From Pantoea cypripedii (GTDB lineage: Bacteria; Pseudomonadota; Gammaproteobacteria; Enterobacterales; Enterobacteriaceae), in contig NZ_MLJI01000001.1 in the NCBI RefSeq assembly GCF_002095535.1, positions 1 through 64,000 of the forward strand: a DNA stretch of 64,000 bases. The letters run 5' to 3'. Position numbers and translations under genes: made by a program. Each line of letters opens with the position of its first letter. Position 1 is the stretch's first letter. Positions 49,622 to 59,908 of the stretch are shown here, one piece after another. The notes under the pieces are model-generated. The model made no database searches, had not been told where the DNA came from, and saw only the letters and a list, made by a program, of their open reading frames with translations.

Positions 49622-50430
49622 ATTCAACTCCTGTAAGTCACTCAATGGCTGATTTCAATTCGGTGAGAAAGGTCCTAAAGGATAGAACAATGGGTTGGGG
49701 TGTACAACGGGCGCGTTGTAGTGCGTTTAAAACGCCTTTATCTTTATGTTCGCCATAGCGTGGTTTTGTTTGTTTCGGAGTGATTTCGTTCGCTACCGGC
49801 ACTGGCAGTTGCAGTTCGCCTGTGCGGCGACCGAGCAAAGGGGACCTGGCCGTCCCCTTTGCATTCCCCGGCCCTGCGCCGCCTGCCTCGCCGCTTCGCG
49901 GTCCCTTCGCTTACTCACGCTTCCGACGGACCGGCGTCGATTCGCTCCTGCTCAACGCCGCCTTTCGCCGCATCCTTGCGGCTCATCCTGGAATCGTTCC
50001 CGCGCTCAGCGAGTTCGGATGGCGCTAACACCCCCGCTGCAACCGCGATGACGGTCTTTGGTTTTTCTTTTGCTGTTTGTTCTTTTGTTCTTCGGTCTTG
50101 CAGACGGAGGTGTGGGCGGCATTCGCAGCGCCGAGTGCAGAGGGAAGGCCAGGACGAGTCGCATGGATGCGACGAGAGCGCGGCATGAGCCAGGACGGCG
50201 AATCCGCGCGGTCCGTCAGGCCTGAGTGATAAGCGAGGGGACAGCGCGAAGCGCTGCGCGAGGACGCCGCATGGCGCGGATTGCAAAGGTGCGCGCCATC
50301 GCACCTTTGCCCGTCCGCCTGCACGGCGGCCCTGAAACTGCCTAAAGCCTGGCGGGCGGAACCTTCTCAGAATCAAACCACTGCCTGGAGGGCTAAACCT
50401 CTGCGGACCCAACCCGCTGCCAGCAGCGCA
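49622..50430. other. Gene-poor region with two related long hairpins, possible structured non-coding element
   Basis: About 800 bases carry no credible gene: frames are open in several directions at once, as in GC-rich non-coding DNA, and lack ribosome sites. Two hairpins have 11-bp perfect stems, six-base loops and shared outer bases GCAAAGG/CCTTTGC: 49835-49862 (stem GCAAAGGGGAC) and 50283-50310 (stem GCAAAGGTGCG). Between them is a T-rich stretch (50055-50098) and further short inverted repeats such as AGCGC-GAA-GCGCT. It may be a repeat element or an RNA. Confidence 0.45.
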
Positions 50431-52029
50431 TTAATAAACTAGCGCCTGCCCATCCTTGCGACTTTCAGTCGCTGCGATATAAAACCCCTGCGGGTCGCGC
50501 GCAATCACCTGCGCACCACCGAAGTTATAACCCTGTAAGGGATCTTCTACCGCAATCTTGTGGCCCATCGCGCGCAGTGCGGCGAGGACATTGCGATCCA
50601 TGCCTGCTTCAACAATCACCTCGCGGCCCTGCACCACACGCCAGCGTGGGGCATCAATCGCGGCCTGCGGGTTCTGTTTGTGCAGCATAATGCGTAGCGC
50701 CATCTGCAAATGTCCCTGCGCCTGCATCGGGCCGCCCATCACGCCGAATGACATCAGTGGCTGGCCGTCACCATCCAGCGCAAACGCCGGGATGATGGTG
50801 TGGAACGGACGTTTGCCCCCGGCAACCACATTTGGATGCGCAGGATCGAGTGAAAAACCTGCACCACGGTTTTGCAGGCTGATGCCGGTATCAGGCACCA
50901 CCACGCCGGAACCGAAGCCCATAAAGTTGGACTGAATAAATGACACCATCATGCCGCTGGCATCGGCAGTCGAGAGATACACGGTGCCGCTCTGCTGTGG
51001 TGAGCCGAAGGTAAAATCTCCCGCTTTATCCGGGTCGATCAGCGCGGCGCGCTGTTTCAGGTAGCTGTCGCTCAGCAGCAAATCCGCCGGGAATTCCAGG
51101 TGATCTTCATCGGTGATGTAACGGTCCAGATCCACCAGCGCCAGCTTCATCGCTTCAATCGATAAGTGCAGCCACGGCACGCTGTCCGGCGTGTAGCTGC
51201 CAATATCCCAATGTTCCAGAATGCCGAGGGCGATCAGGGTAGCGATGCCCTGGCCGTTTGGCGGCAGCTCCTGTACCGAACCACCGGCAAACGGATGCGA
51301 CAGCAGTTGCACCCAATCGGCGCGATGATGGTTGAGATCTTCCAGCGTCAGCGCCGCGCCGTGCTCGGCGGCGAAGGCGGCCATTTGCTGCGCCAGTTCG
51401 CCACGATAGAAGGCTTCACCGTTGGTTTCAGCGATTTTCTGCAAGGTGGCGGCCTGCGCCGGATTGCGGAACAACTCACCGGCACGCGGTGGGCGACCTT
51501 CCGGTGCAAAGCAGGCGCTGAAGCCGGGCTGATCTTTCAGTTTGTTGTAGCCGCGCTGCCACAGCTGACCAATCAGCGGCGATACCGGGAAGCCGTCGCG
51601 TGCGTACTCAATCGCCGGTTGCGCCAGCGTGGTAAGCGGCAGGGTGCCAAAGCGTTCCGCCAGCGCCACCCAGGCCGACACTGCGCCCGGTACGGTGACC
51701 GCCTCCCAGCCGATTTCTGGCATGGTTTGCTGCCCGGCAAAGCGTTCCGGGTTCCACGCCGCCGGGGCGCGACCGGAAGCATTCAGGCCGTGCAATTCTT
51801 TGCCATCCCAGATAATGGCGAACGCATCGCTGCCGAGGCCGTTGCCGGTCGGCTCCAGCACCGTCAGCGCCATGGCGCTGGCAATCGCTGCATCGACGGC
51901 GTTGCCGCCCAGCTGCAACATGCGGATACCGGCCTGCGCTGCCAGCGGCTGCGAGGTGGCGACGGCGTTGCGTCCCATCATTGGGACACGGTGGGAGGCG
52001 TAACTGACGTTGTAATCCAAATCACTCAT
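50431..52029 (-). CDS. Gamma-glutamyltransferase-family hydrolase (cytoplasmic type)
   Basis: This gene encodes 532 residues of the Ntn-hydrolase GGT family. Autocleavage would occur before Thr349 in SGTVYLSTAD, and GGKRPFHTIIP is conserved further on. There is no signal peptide, so it resembles YwrD-type intracellular enzymes rather than periplasmic Ggt. It probably hydrolyses gamma-glutamyl compounds brought in by the ABC transporter encoded upstream. It ends the seven-gene operon. Confidence 0.87.
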   Translation of the reverse strand: MSDLDYNVSYASHRVPMMGRNAVATSQPLAAQAGIRMLQLGGNAVDAAIASAMALTVLEPTGNGLGSDAFAIIWDGKELHGLNASGRAPAAWNPERFAGQQTMPEIGWEAVTVPGAVSAWVALAERFGTLPLTTLAQPAIEYARDGFPVSPLIGQLWQRGYNKLKDQPGFSACFAPEGRPPRAGELFRNPAQAATLQKIAETNGEAFYRGELAQQMAAFAAEHGAALTLEDLNHHRADWVQLLSHPFAGGSVQELPPNGQGIATLIALGILEHWDIGSYTPDSVPWLHLSIEAMKLALVDLDRYITDEDHLEFPADLLLSDSYLKQRAALIDPDKAGDFTFGSPQQSGTVYLSTADASGMMVSFIQSNFMGFGSGVVVPDTGISLQNRGAGFSLDPAHPNVVAGGKRPFHTIIPAFALDGDGQPLMSFGVMGGPMQAQGHLQMALRIMLHKQNPQAAIDAPRWRVVQGREVIVEAGMDRNVLAALRAMGHKIAVEDPLQGYNFGGAQVIARDPQGFYIAATESRKDGQALVY

Positions 52030-52038
52030 AACCTTTCC

Positions 52039-52920
52039 TTAATGTGAGTCATTGCGCGGATCGAGCGCGTCGCGCAGTCCGTCGCCCAGCAGGTTAAAGC
52101 CCTGCACGGTGAGAAAAATGGCCAGGCCGGGGAAAATCGACATCCACGGTGCCTGTTCCAGGTAACCTTTTGCGGTATTCAGCATCGCGCCCCACGAGGG
52201 CGAAGGGGGTTGCTGGCCGAGGCCGAGAAACGACAGGCTGGCTTCGGTGATAATCGCCGACGCAATCGCCAGCGTGGCCTGCACCAGAATTGGCGACAGC
52301 ACATTCGGCAGCACGTAACGCAGGATGATCCAGCGGTCCGGCAGGCCAATTGCGCGAGCGCCATCGATATACTCTTCGTGACGAATGGCGATCACCTGGC
52401 CGCGCGTCAGACGGGCGAAAATCGGCATCGCTGACAGGCCAATCGCAATCATCGCATTCGACAGGCTCGGGCCGAGAAACGCCCCGAGCGCAATCGCCAG
52501 AATCAGAAACGGGCAGGCGAGCAGTGCCTCGATAAAGCGTGAAATAATGCCGTCGCACCAGCCCTGCCAGTAACCGGCAATCAGCCCAAGCGGCACGCCA
52601 ATCAGGATGGCGATCATCACCGAAATGCAGCCTGCCAGCAGCGAAGTACGCGCGCCCCAAATCAGACGCGACAGAATATCGCGTCCCAGTTCGTCAGTGC
52701 CGAACCAGAACAGCGCCGATGGCGCTTTGCGTACCGCCAGAAAGTTGGCTTTGATGGGATCTAAGGGGGCCAGCCACGGGGCCAGCAGCGCCACCGCGAC
52801 AAACAGCACCACAATCACCGCGCCAATCAGCGCGCTTTTATTGCGCAAAAACTTCTTCAGCACCCGGCGATTCGGCTTTGCTACGGCAGGCACTGCGCCT
52901 GCGGTTAAGACCTCGCTCAT
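52039..52920 (-). CDS. Peptide ABC transporter permease, DppC/GsiD type
   Basis: This gene encodes 293 residues with an N-terminal OppC leader segment and five to six membrane helices. The EAA loop is present (EEYIDGARAIGLPDRWIILRYVLPN in abbreviated form: DGARAIGLPD). It forms the channel with the DppB-like protein, whose gene ends two bases before its start. Confidence 0.9.
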   Translation of the reverse strand: MSEVLTAGAVPAVAKPNRRVLKKFLRNKSALIGAVIVVLFVAVALLAPWLAPLDPIKANFLAVRKAPSALFWFGTDELGRDILSRLIWGARTSLLAGCISVMIAILIGVPLGLIAGYWQGWCDGIISRFIEALLACPFLILAIALGAFLGPSLSNAMIAIGLSAMPIFARLTRGQVIAIRHEEYIDGARAIGLPDRWIILRYVLPNVLSPILVQATLAIASAIITEASLSFLGLGQQPPSPSWGAMLNTAKGYLEQAPWMSIFPGLAIFLTVQGFNLLGDGLRDALDPRNDSH

Positions 52921-52922
52921 GG

Positions 52923-53867
52923 TTAGCCTCGCATTTTCGGGTTGATTAACAGATAGAGCACGTCGGCCAGCAGGTTGAGCAGCAGAAACCCGATGGCAAC
53001 CACCAGCACCACGCCCTGCACCACGGCGTAATCACGGTTAAACACCGCATCGACAATCATCTTGCCGAAGCCGGGCAGGGTAAAAACCTGCTCGGTCAGC
53101 ACCGCGCCGCCCAGCAGTTCGCCAAACAGCAGCGTTGTCAGGGTGACGATCGGCATCAGCGCATTGCGGAAGGCGTGTTTCAGCACCACTTTCGGCGCCA
53201 GCAGGCCTTTGGCGCGTGCGGTGCGGATGTAATCCGCTTTCAGCACCGCAATCATCGAGGCGCGGGTATGGCGCATCAGGGTGGCGGCGAGGCCGGTGCC
53301 CAGCACCAGCGCCGGTAGCAGCAGGGTTTTCAGGTTCTGCGCCATATCTTCGCTGACCGGCACAAAACCTGACGCCGGTAGCCATTGCAGATGCACCGAA
53401 AACAGCAGGATCAGCAGAATCCCCAGCCAGAAATGCGGCACCGAGATGCCCGATAGCGCGACAAAGTTGGTGGTGTGATCGACCCAGCTATCTTTGCGTA
53501 CCGCCGCGATAATCCCCATGCTGATGCCGATCACCAGCGCAATCAGCATCGCCAGCAGTGACAGCTCCAGCGTGACCGGCAGTTTGCTGGCAATTAACGC
53601 CGTCACCGGCTCTTTGGTACGCAACGACATGCCGAGGTCGCCCTTCAGCGCGCTGCCAATCCACGCGAAATATTGCGTTGGGATCGGGTCGTCGAGATGG
53701 TACTCGGCACGCAACTGAGCGATGACCGCCGGATCGCGCTCCTCACCGGCCATCGCCAGCACCGGGTCGCCTGGCAGCAGCTTTTGCAGCGCAAACACCA
53801 TAATGCTCACCAGCAACAGGGTGGGAATGGCCAGCAGCAGCCGTTTAACAATCAATTCCAGCATCAT
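52923..53867 (-). CDS. Peptide ABC transporter permease, DppB/GsiC type
   Basis: This gene encodes 314 residues with six membrane helices; the N-terminus IVKRLLLAIPTLLLVSI and the loop ADYIRTARAKGL are family signatures. It lies 14 bases after the binding-protein gene and just before the second permease. Confidence 0.9.
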   Translation of the reverse strand: MMLELIVKRLLLAIPTLLLVSIMVFALQKLLPGDPVLAMAGEERDPAVIAQLRAEYHLDDPIPTQYFAWIGSALKGDLGMSLRTKEPVTALIASKLPVTLELSLLAMLIALVIGISMGIIAAVRKDSWVDHTTNFVALSGISVPHFWLGILLILLFSVHLQWLPASGFVPVSEDMAQNLKTLLLPALVLGTGLAATLMRHTRASMIAVLKADYIRTARAKGLLAPKVVLKHAFRNALMPIVTLTTLLFGELLGGAVLTEQVFTLPGFGKMIVDAVFNRDYAVVQGVVLVVAIGFLLLNLLADVLYLLINPKMRG

Positions 53868-53881
53868 CGCTCCTTAGCGGT

Positions 53882-55390
53882 TTACTGCGCCATGCTCACG
53901 CCAGCCAGGCGTACCAGCCCGTCCGGCCAGGCTTTAAAGCCCTGCAATTTTTTCGTCATGCCAAAGATGCGTGGCTCAAAGTAGAGGTAAGCAATCGGCA
54001 TATCGGTTTGCAGCTGGTTCACCACCTTGTTGTACAGCGCCTGACGCTGCGCCTGATCGTTGGTCAGACGTGCGGCGTTCAGCCACTCATCCACCTGCGG
54101 ATTGCTGTAGCGGCCATCGTTCAGCGTGCCTTTGCTGTTGATAAACGAGTAAATGCTGCCATCCGGATCGGGACGACCGGACCAGCCTGACAGGCTGAGC
54201 TGGTAATCACCGCGTTGCTGGCGATCCAGCAGGGTGGCGAATTCGCTCATTTGCAGATTGAGGTTGAAACCGGCCTCGCTCACCATCGCCTGAATCACCT
54301 GGCCAACCTGCTGCGCGGTGGGGTTGTTGGTGACCAGCAGCGTCACGTTGAGGGGTGTGGTGACGCCAGCGGCCTTCAGCAACGCTTTGGCTTTCTCCAC
54401 ATCGCGCGCCGGGGTTGGGATATTGACGTGATACGCGCTGACCGGAGAAAAAGCCTGATTAGCCGGGGTATACAGGCCTTCAAACGCCACCTGATTCAGC
54501 GCATCGCGGTCGATGGCCAGCGAGAAGGCTTCACGCACACGCGGATCTTTCAGCGGGCTATTGGCATCGACTTTGCCGTTGTTGATGTTGAAGGTGATGC
54601 CCTGATAACCGAGGCCGGTGACTTTCGCCAGCGCCAGTTTGCTGTCGCCTTCAACGGTTTTCACATCGCTGGCGGCGACGCCTTCGGTGAGATCGAGGTC
54701 ACCGGCGCGCAGGTTGGCGAGGCGTACCGAGGCATCCGGGATCGGCAGGAAAATCACTTTGTCGAAATGGTAGGCACCTTTGTTCCAGTAATTATCAAAG
54801 CGTTTCAGGACGATGCGGTCCTGCTGCACACGGCTTTCGAACTGATACGGGCCGGAGCACACCGGATGGGTGGCGAAATCAGGCTTCTTCGCTGCTTCAG
54901 GAGCCAGCATCGCGCCCGCGCGGTCGGTCAGCTGGCTGAGCAGCGCTGCATCCGGGGTTTTCAGGTGGAATTTCACCTGCATCGGCCCACTGACTTCCAC
55001 GCTCTGAATCGAGGAGATTTCGCTTTTGCGCAGTGAACCCGGCAGCGTCAGCGCGCGTTCGATATTGAATTTCACCGCGTTAGCATCGAATTTTTCACCG
55101 TCGTGGAAGGTGACGCCACTGCGCAGATTCATGGTCAGCGTTTTGCCGTCATCACTCCATGCCCAGTCGGTGGCGAGGCCCGGCACCACTTTCAGGTTCT
55201 CATCGACATCGACCAGCCGATCACACATGGCAGCAAACACAAAGCGGCCATAGTAGGTGCGCGCCAGATGGGGATCGAGCATGTCCGGGTCGGCACCCAG
55301 TCCGATGCGAATCACGCTTTCGGCGTGGCTATGCGCGCTGGCACCCAGCAACATCAAACCACTAAGGGCAGTTAATAACGCTTTCTTCAC
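53882..55390 (-). CDS. Periplasmic peptide-binding protein (SBP_bac_5 family)
   Basis: This gene encodes 502 residues with signal peptide MKKALLTALSGLMLL...SHA and the family-5 core (DPHLARTYYGRFVF, VTFHDGEKFDANAVKFNIER, in part). It captures the substrate for the transporter. Dipeptides, glutathione or gamma-glutamyl peptides are all possible; the linked GGT-like gene favours the last two. Confidence 0.9.
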   Translation of the reverse strand: MKKALLTALSGLMLLGASAHSHAESVIRIGLGADPDMLDPHLARTYYGRFVFAAMCDRLVDVDENLKVVPGLATDWAWSDDGKTLTMNLRSGVTFHDGEKFDANAVKFNIERALTLPGSLRKSEISSIQSVEVSGPMQVKFHLKTPDAALLSQLTDRAGAMLAPEAAKKPDFATHPVCSGPYQFESRVQQDRIVLKRFDNYWNKGAYHFDKVIFLPIPDASVRLANLRAGDLDLTEGVAASDVKTVEGDSKLALAKVTGLGYQGITFNINNGKVDANSPLKDPRVREAFSLAIDRDALNQVAFEGLYTPANQAFSPVSAYHVNIPTPARDVEKAKALLKAAGVTTPLNVTLLVTNNPTAQQVGQVIQAMVSEAGFNLNLQMSEFATLLDRQQRGDYQLSLSGWSGRPDPDGSIYSFINSKGTLNDGRYSNPQVDEWLNAARLTNDQAQRQALYNKVVNQLQTDMPIAYLYFEPRIFGMTKKLQGFKAWPDGLVRLAGVSMAQ

Positions 55391-55407
55391 GGCTAATCTC
55401 CAGAGGG

Positions 55408-56465
55408 TTAAGCTTGCTGATTGACCGCCTGCTCAAACAGCGCGCGGCGACGTAAAAAGGCGGCAGACGGCGGCGCAATCACAATCGCGCTACGGTCACG
55501 GTTAATCTCCTGCCAGCGGTGACAGGCAATTTGTCGTCCACCGCTCAGCACCTGGTTGATGGGTTCAAACTGGCGGCATTCGGCGGTCGCCCACGGGCAG
55601 CGGGTGTGAAAACGGCAGCCAGTGGGAGGATTGGCTGGATTGGGCAGATCGCCCTGCAACATCGGAATGGTGCGGCTGGCCCCCGGCTGCATCTGCGGTG
55701 CGGAGGCGATCAGTGCCTGGGTATAGGGATGCAGCGGCGCATCGAAAATTTCGTCCACCGTCGCCAGCTCGACAATCTGCCCGAGGTACATCACCGCCAC
55801 GCGGTCGCTCATATGGCGAATCACCGCCAGGCCGTGCGCCACAATGATCATCGTCAGGCCAAATTGCTGCTTCAGGCTTTCCAGCAGGTTCACCACCTGC
55901 GCCTGTACCGAAACATCCAGCGCGGATACCGGCTCATCCCCCAGCAGCAGCTTCGGTTGCGAGGCGAGGGCACGGGCAATGCCGATACGCTGACGCTGAC
56001 CACCGGAAAACTCGTGCGGATAACGTTCTGCCCAGGCGGCGGGCAGGCCGACGGTGCGCAGCAGCTCCGCCACCCGTGCGTGGCGTGCTTCACGGTTCAT
56101 GTTGTCGTGCAGCCACAGCGGTTCACCGACAATCTGCTGCACTGTCATCCGGGGGTTGAGGGAGGCGAAGGGGTCCTGAAAGATAATCTGCAATTCGCGG
56201 CGCAGCTGATTGAGGCGCGTGCCGCTGGCGTGGGTGATGCTTTCCCCTTCGTACATCACTTCTCCGGCACTGGCCGCCAGCAAACGCAGCAACAGACGCC
56301 CGAGCGTCGATTTACCGGAGCCGGACTCGCCGACAATCGCCAGGGTTTCCCCCGGCATCACTTGCAGTGACACGCGATCCACCGCCGTGACGCCACGGTT
56401 GCGTTTAAACAGGCGATTTGGGCCATTGAAGGTTTTGCTTAAATCGCAGCATTCTAAAATCGGTT

Positions 56466-56469
<4 letters not shown>
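55408..56469 (-). CDS. Peptide ABC transporter ATPase, DppF type
   Basis: This gene encodes 353 residues with Walker A GESGSGKST, signature FSGGQRQRIGIARAL, and the C-terminal oligopeptide motif CRFHTRCPWA. ATG 56469 overlaps the stop of the preceding ATPase gene by four bases; the frame runs upstream into that gene. It hydrolyses ATP for peptide import. Confidence 0.92.
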
Positions 56470-57457
<988 letters not shown>

Positions 57458-57461
<4 letters not shown>

Positions 57462-58180
57462 GGCGTCTCCTCGTGGCTGGCATACAGGGTTTCCATCAGC
57501 GCCTGTTGCAGCGCCAGCAGATGCTCACGCATCGCTGCCGCCGCCTCATGGGGCTGGCGATTGGCGATATGCTCCAGCAGACGCTGGTGATGGTTATCGT
57601 AGTTATTGAGGCGTGCCGGGGTGCGAGCCTGTTCGCGCAGATGCTGCCAGCCGGGGTCGCGGCGCACCGCATCGACAGCTTCAAACAGGCCGAGCATCAG
57701 GCGATTTCCGGCGGCCTCGGCGATGGCGCGGTGAAAGGCGCTGTCCCACAGTTCGTGCTGGTCGCCATCTTCTGGCGCGACAATGCCCTGCATGCGTTCA
57801 ATCAGGCGTTTCATCAGGGCGATTTGTTCTTTGCTGGCGCGCAGTGCGGCGAGGCGCGCCAGCCCTGGCTCCAGTTGCAGACGCGCTTCCATCACCTCCA
57901 GCAGGTTCGACTGCTGCGGCAAATCCTGTAATACCAGCGGCTGCACCGGGGCGGCCGGGCCGACAAAGGTGCCTTTGCCCTGTTTACGCCAGATGCGGCC
58001 CTCTTCTTCCAGCACATCCAGCGCGCGGCGGATTTCGCGGCGACCCACGCCAAAGCGTTCGGCCAGTTCGCGCTCGGTCGGCAGTGCGCGATCGGGCGTG
58101 TGCTCCTGCTGCTGGATCAGCTGGCGCAATTGCTCCAGCGCCGAGCTGGAGTTGATGGCAGATTTTGGCGTGTCACTCAT
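57458..58180 (-). CDS. GntR-family regulator (FadR/FCD type)
   Basis: This gene encodes 240 residues. The N-terminal winged helix (LPTERELAERFGVGRREIRRAL) and a C-terminal helical FCD ligand domain are visible. It is first in the operon, so it probably controls itself and the peptide transporter. A perfect inverted repeat 200 bases upstream is a candidate operator. Confidence 0.87.
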
Positions 58181-58260
58181 GATTGGTTCGCTTGTTTATT
58201 CATCAGTTGGAATCGCGTAAAGCCTAATGTCTGTCATAAACCGACAGCCTGCACAAACTC

Positions 58261-58330
58261 GTAGCGGCGCGATTTATCGCGCTGTTTATGCATGTTCTGT
58301 TAAAAGGCGCGCGATAAATCGCGCCGCTAC
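58261..58330. repeat. REP-type inverted pair (copy 4)
   Basis: Two copies of the GTAGCGGCGCGATTTATCGC motif face each other about 25 bases apart in the divergent gap between the GntR gene and the guanidine operon. It is unusual for a REP pair to lie between two divergent promoters. Confidence 0.72.
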
Positions 58331-58379
58331 AGCCTGTGCGTTCGTTAAACGAAGGCTGTTCTCAGCTTAGGCAAGAAGC

Positions 58380-58400
58380 GAACCAATATTTAATTGGTTC
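58380..58400. promoter_or_regulatory. Perfect inverted repeat, candidate GntR operator
   Basis: GAACCAAT and ATTGGTTC flank a five-base spacer. A half-site ATTGGTTC also occurs just upstream of the GntR start codon (about 58183). A second palindrome TTCGTT-A-AACGAA lies at 58341-58353. Confidence 0.5.
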
Positions 58401-58606
58401 GGCGGCGGGGAAAGGGATTCAGGAATAACCCTATGATCGTTAAGTAAAACTTTTTTTCGTGCCAGGTGAAAACTGAGAGGTGCATCAACCTGGGCCTGGG
58501 GGGCCTGCGTCATGTTGGTGCGCGGATGCTGCACCGCTGTGCAGAACCTGACAGCCAGAGAACCTGTTTTTTATAAAAGTCCATATTTTTCATGGCTATA
58601 TAATAT

Positions 58607-58621
58607 TGGCACTTTTTTTGC
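58607..58621 (+). promoter_or_regulatory. Sigma-54 promoter of the guanidine operon
   Basis: TGGCAC (58607-58612), five bases, TTGC (58618-58621) fit the -24/-12 consensus TGGCAC-N5-TTGC exactly in the core. TGCACC...TGCA at 58530-58543 resembles part of an NtrC site. TATAAT-like TATAATAT overlaps upstream (58598 on), so a sigma-70 promoter is also possible. Nitrogen control would suit guanidine use. Confidence 0.7.
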
Positions 58622-58647
58622 CTGACTTTAGCCAGATGCAGGAGCGA

Positions 58648-58772
58648 TAGCGGGTAACCGATGTCGCCAGACAATTTGCAATGGGTCACTAGGGTTCCGA
58701 TCGCGAGATGCTGGTCCGAGAGTGACCGACCGTCCTCTGACGGTTACACGGCGGGATAAAAGCCCGGGAGGA
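58648..58772 (+). ncRNA. Guanidine-I riboswitch (ykkC)
   Basis: The conserved ykkC blocks appear in order: CTAGGGTTCCG (58689-58699), CTGGTCCGAGAG (58711-58722), and ACGGCGGGATAAAAGCCCGG (58748-58767) before GAGG. The RNA binds free guanidine and turns on the genes behind it. It sits just after the promoter and before the transporter gene. The 5' limit is approximate. Confidence 0.95.
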
Positions 58773-58806
58773 AAGCGAGATCGTTACTCGCCGCCTCCTG
58801 CTTTTA
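58767..58806 (+). terminator. Riboswitch expression platform (terminator)
   Basis: GGAGG (58767-58771) pairs with CCTCC (58794-58798) and GCGAG (58775-58779) with CTCGC (58787-58791), then TGCTTTTATT. The first arm is also the last part of the aptamer, so guanidine binding would prevent the terminator. Confidence 0.72.
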
Positions 58807-58834
58807 TTCGTCCGCTAACGTCAGAGGAACCACC

Positions 58835-59893
58835 ATGATCAAAGCCTGCCTTCGCTTGCTGTTGCTTTGCACCATCGCGCTGTTCAGCGTTAACGCGCTT
58901 GCCGCCGCGAAACCTTCCTTCAAGATTTGCTGGTCCATTTATGCAGGCTGGATGCCGTGGGATTACGCCCAGCAGAATGGCATCGTCAAAAAATGGGCCG
59001 ATAAATACGGCATCGACATTCAGTTTGTGCAGGTCAACGACTATATCGAGTCGGTCAACCAATACACCGCAGGCGGCTTTGACGGCTGCACCATGACCAA
59101 CATGGATGCGCTGACCATTCCGGCCACCGGCGGCGTCGATAGCACCGCGCTGATCGTCGGCGACTACTCCAACGGCAACGACGGCATTCTGCTGAAAGGC
59201 GCGGACAGTGTGGCGGCGCTGAAAGGCAAACCGATCAATCTGGTGCAGCTGTCGGTGTCCCATTACCTGCTGGCGCGTGCGCTGGAGAAATCCGGCATGA
59301 GCGAAAAAGATGTCAAAGTGGTCAACACCGCCGATGCCGATCTGGTGGCCGCCTTTGGTACGCCAGACGTCAACTCCATCGTCACCTGGAACCCACTGCT
59401 GGCAGAAGCGAAGAAGGTGCCGAACAGCCATCTGATCTTCTCCTCGGCGCAGATTCCGGGCGAAATCCTCGACCTGCTGGTGGTCAACACCAACACCCTG
59501 AAGAAATACCCGCAGCTGGGCAAAGCGCTGACCGGCGCCTGGTATGAAACCCTGAAAACCATGTCCGGTCCGGGCGCGACCGCCGTCGCCGCACGCACGC
59601 AAATGGCGCAGGCATCCGGCACCGACCTCGCCGGTTTTGACCAGCAGCTGGCCGCTACCCATCTGTTCAGCGATGGCAAAACCACCCTCGATTTCGTTGA
59701 TAGCCCGCAGCTGAAAGCCACGATGCAGCTGGTGGCGGAGTTCTCCTTCAAGCATGGCTTGCTGGGTGAGGCCGCACCGAGTGCCGATGTGGTGGGGGTG
59801 GAAACACCGGCGGGTAACTGGGGTAACGCGGGCAACATCAAACTGCGCTTTATCGATACCTACACCAAACTGGCGGCCGCAGGCCAGCTGTAA
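58835..59893 (+). CDS. Guanidine (urea-carboxylase-linked) ABC transporter binding protein
   Basis: This gene encodes 352 residues with signal peptide (MIKACLRLLLLCTIALFSV...ALA) and the NMT1/TauA-like fold. It belongs to the binding proteins always found beside urea/guanidine carboxylase operons. AGAGG lies before ATG. Under riboswitch control its likely ligand is guanidine. Confidence 0.9.
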   Translation: MIKACLRLLLLCTIALFSVNALAAAKPSFKICWSIYAGWMPWDYAQQNGIVKKWADKYGIDIQFVQVNDYIESVNQYTAGGFDGCTMTNMDALTIPATGGVDSTALIVGDYSNGNDGILLKGADSVAALKGKPINLVQLSVSHYLLARALEKSGMSEKDVKVVNTADADLVAAFGTPDVNSIVTWNPLLAEAKKVPNSHLIFSSAQIPGEILDLLVVNTNTLKKYPQLGKALTGAWYETLKTMSGPGATAVAARTQMAQASGTDLAGFDQQLAATHLFSDGKTTLDFVDSPQLKATMQLVAEFSFKHGLLGEAAPSADVVGVETPAGNWGNAGNIKLRFIDTYTKLAAAGQL

Positions 59894-59908
59894 GCGGGAG
59901 CAAAGCCG

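Noticed and set aside
49915..50412. 165-codon minus-strand frame in the gap between yiaF and the GGT-like gene
   Set aside because: Arg/Pro/Ser-rich, competing frames on both strands, no ribosome site, and it runs through a perfect hairpin. Non-coding structure is more likely.
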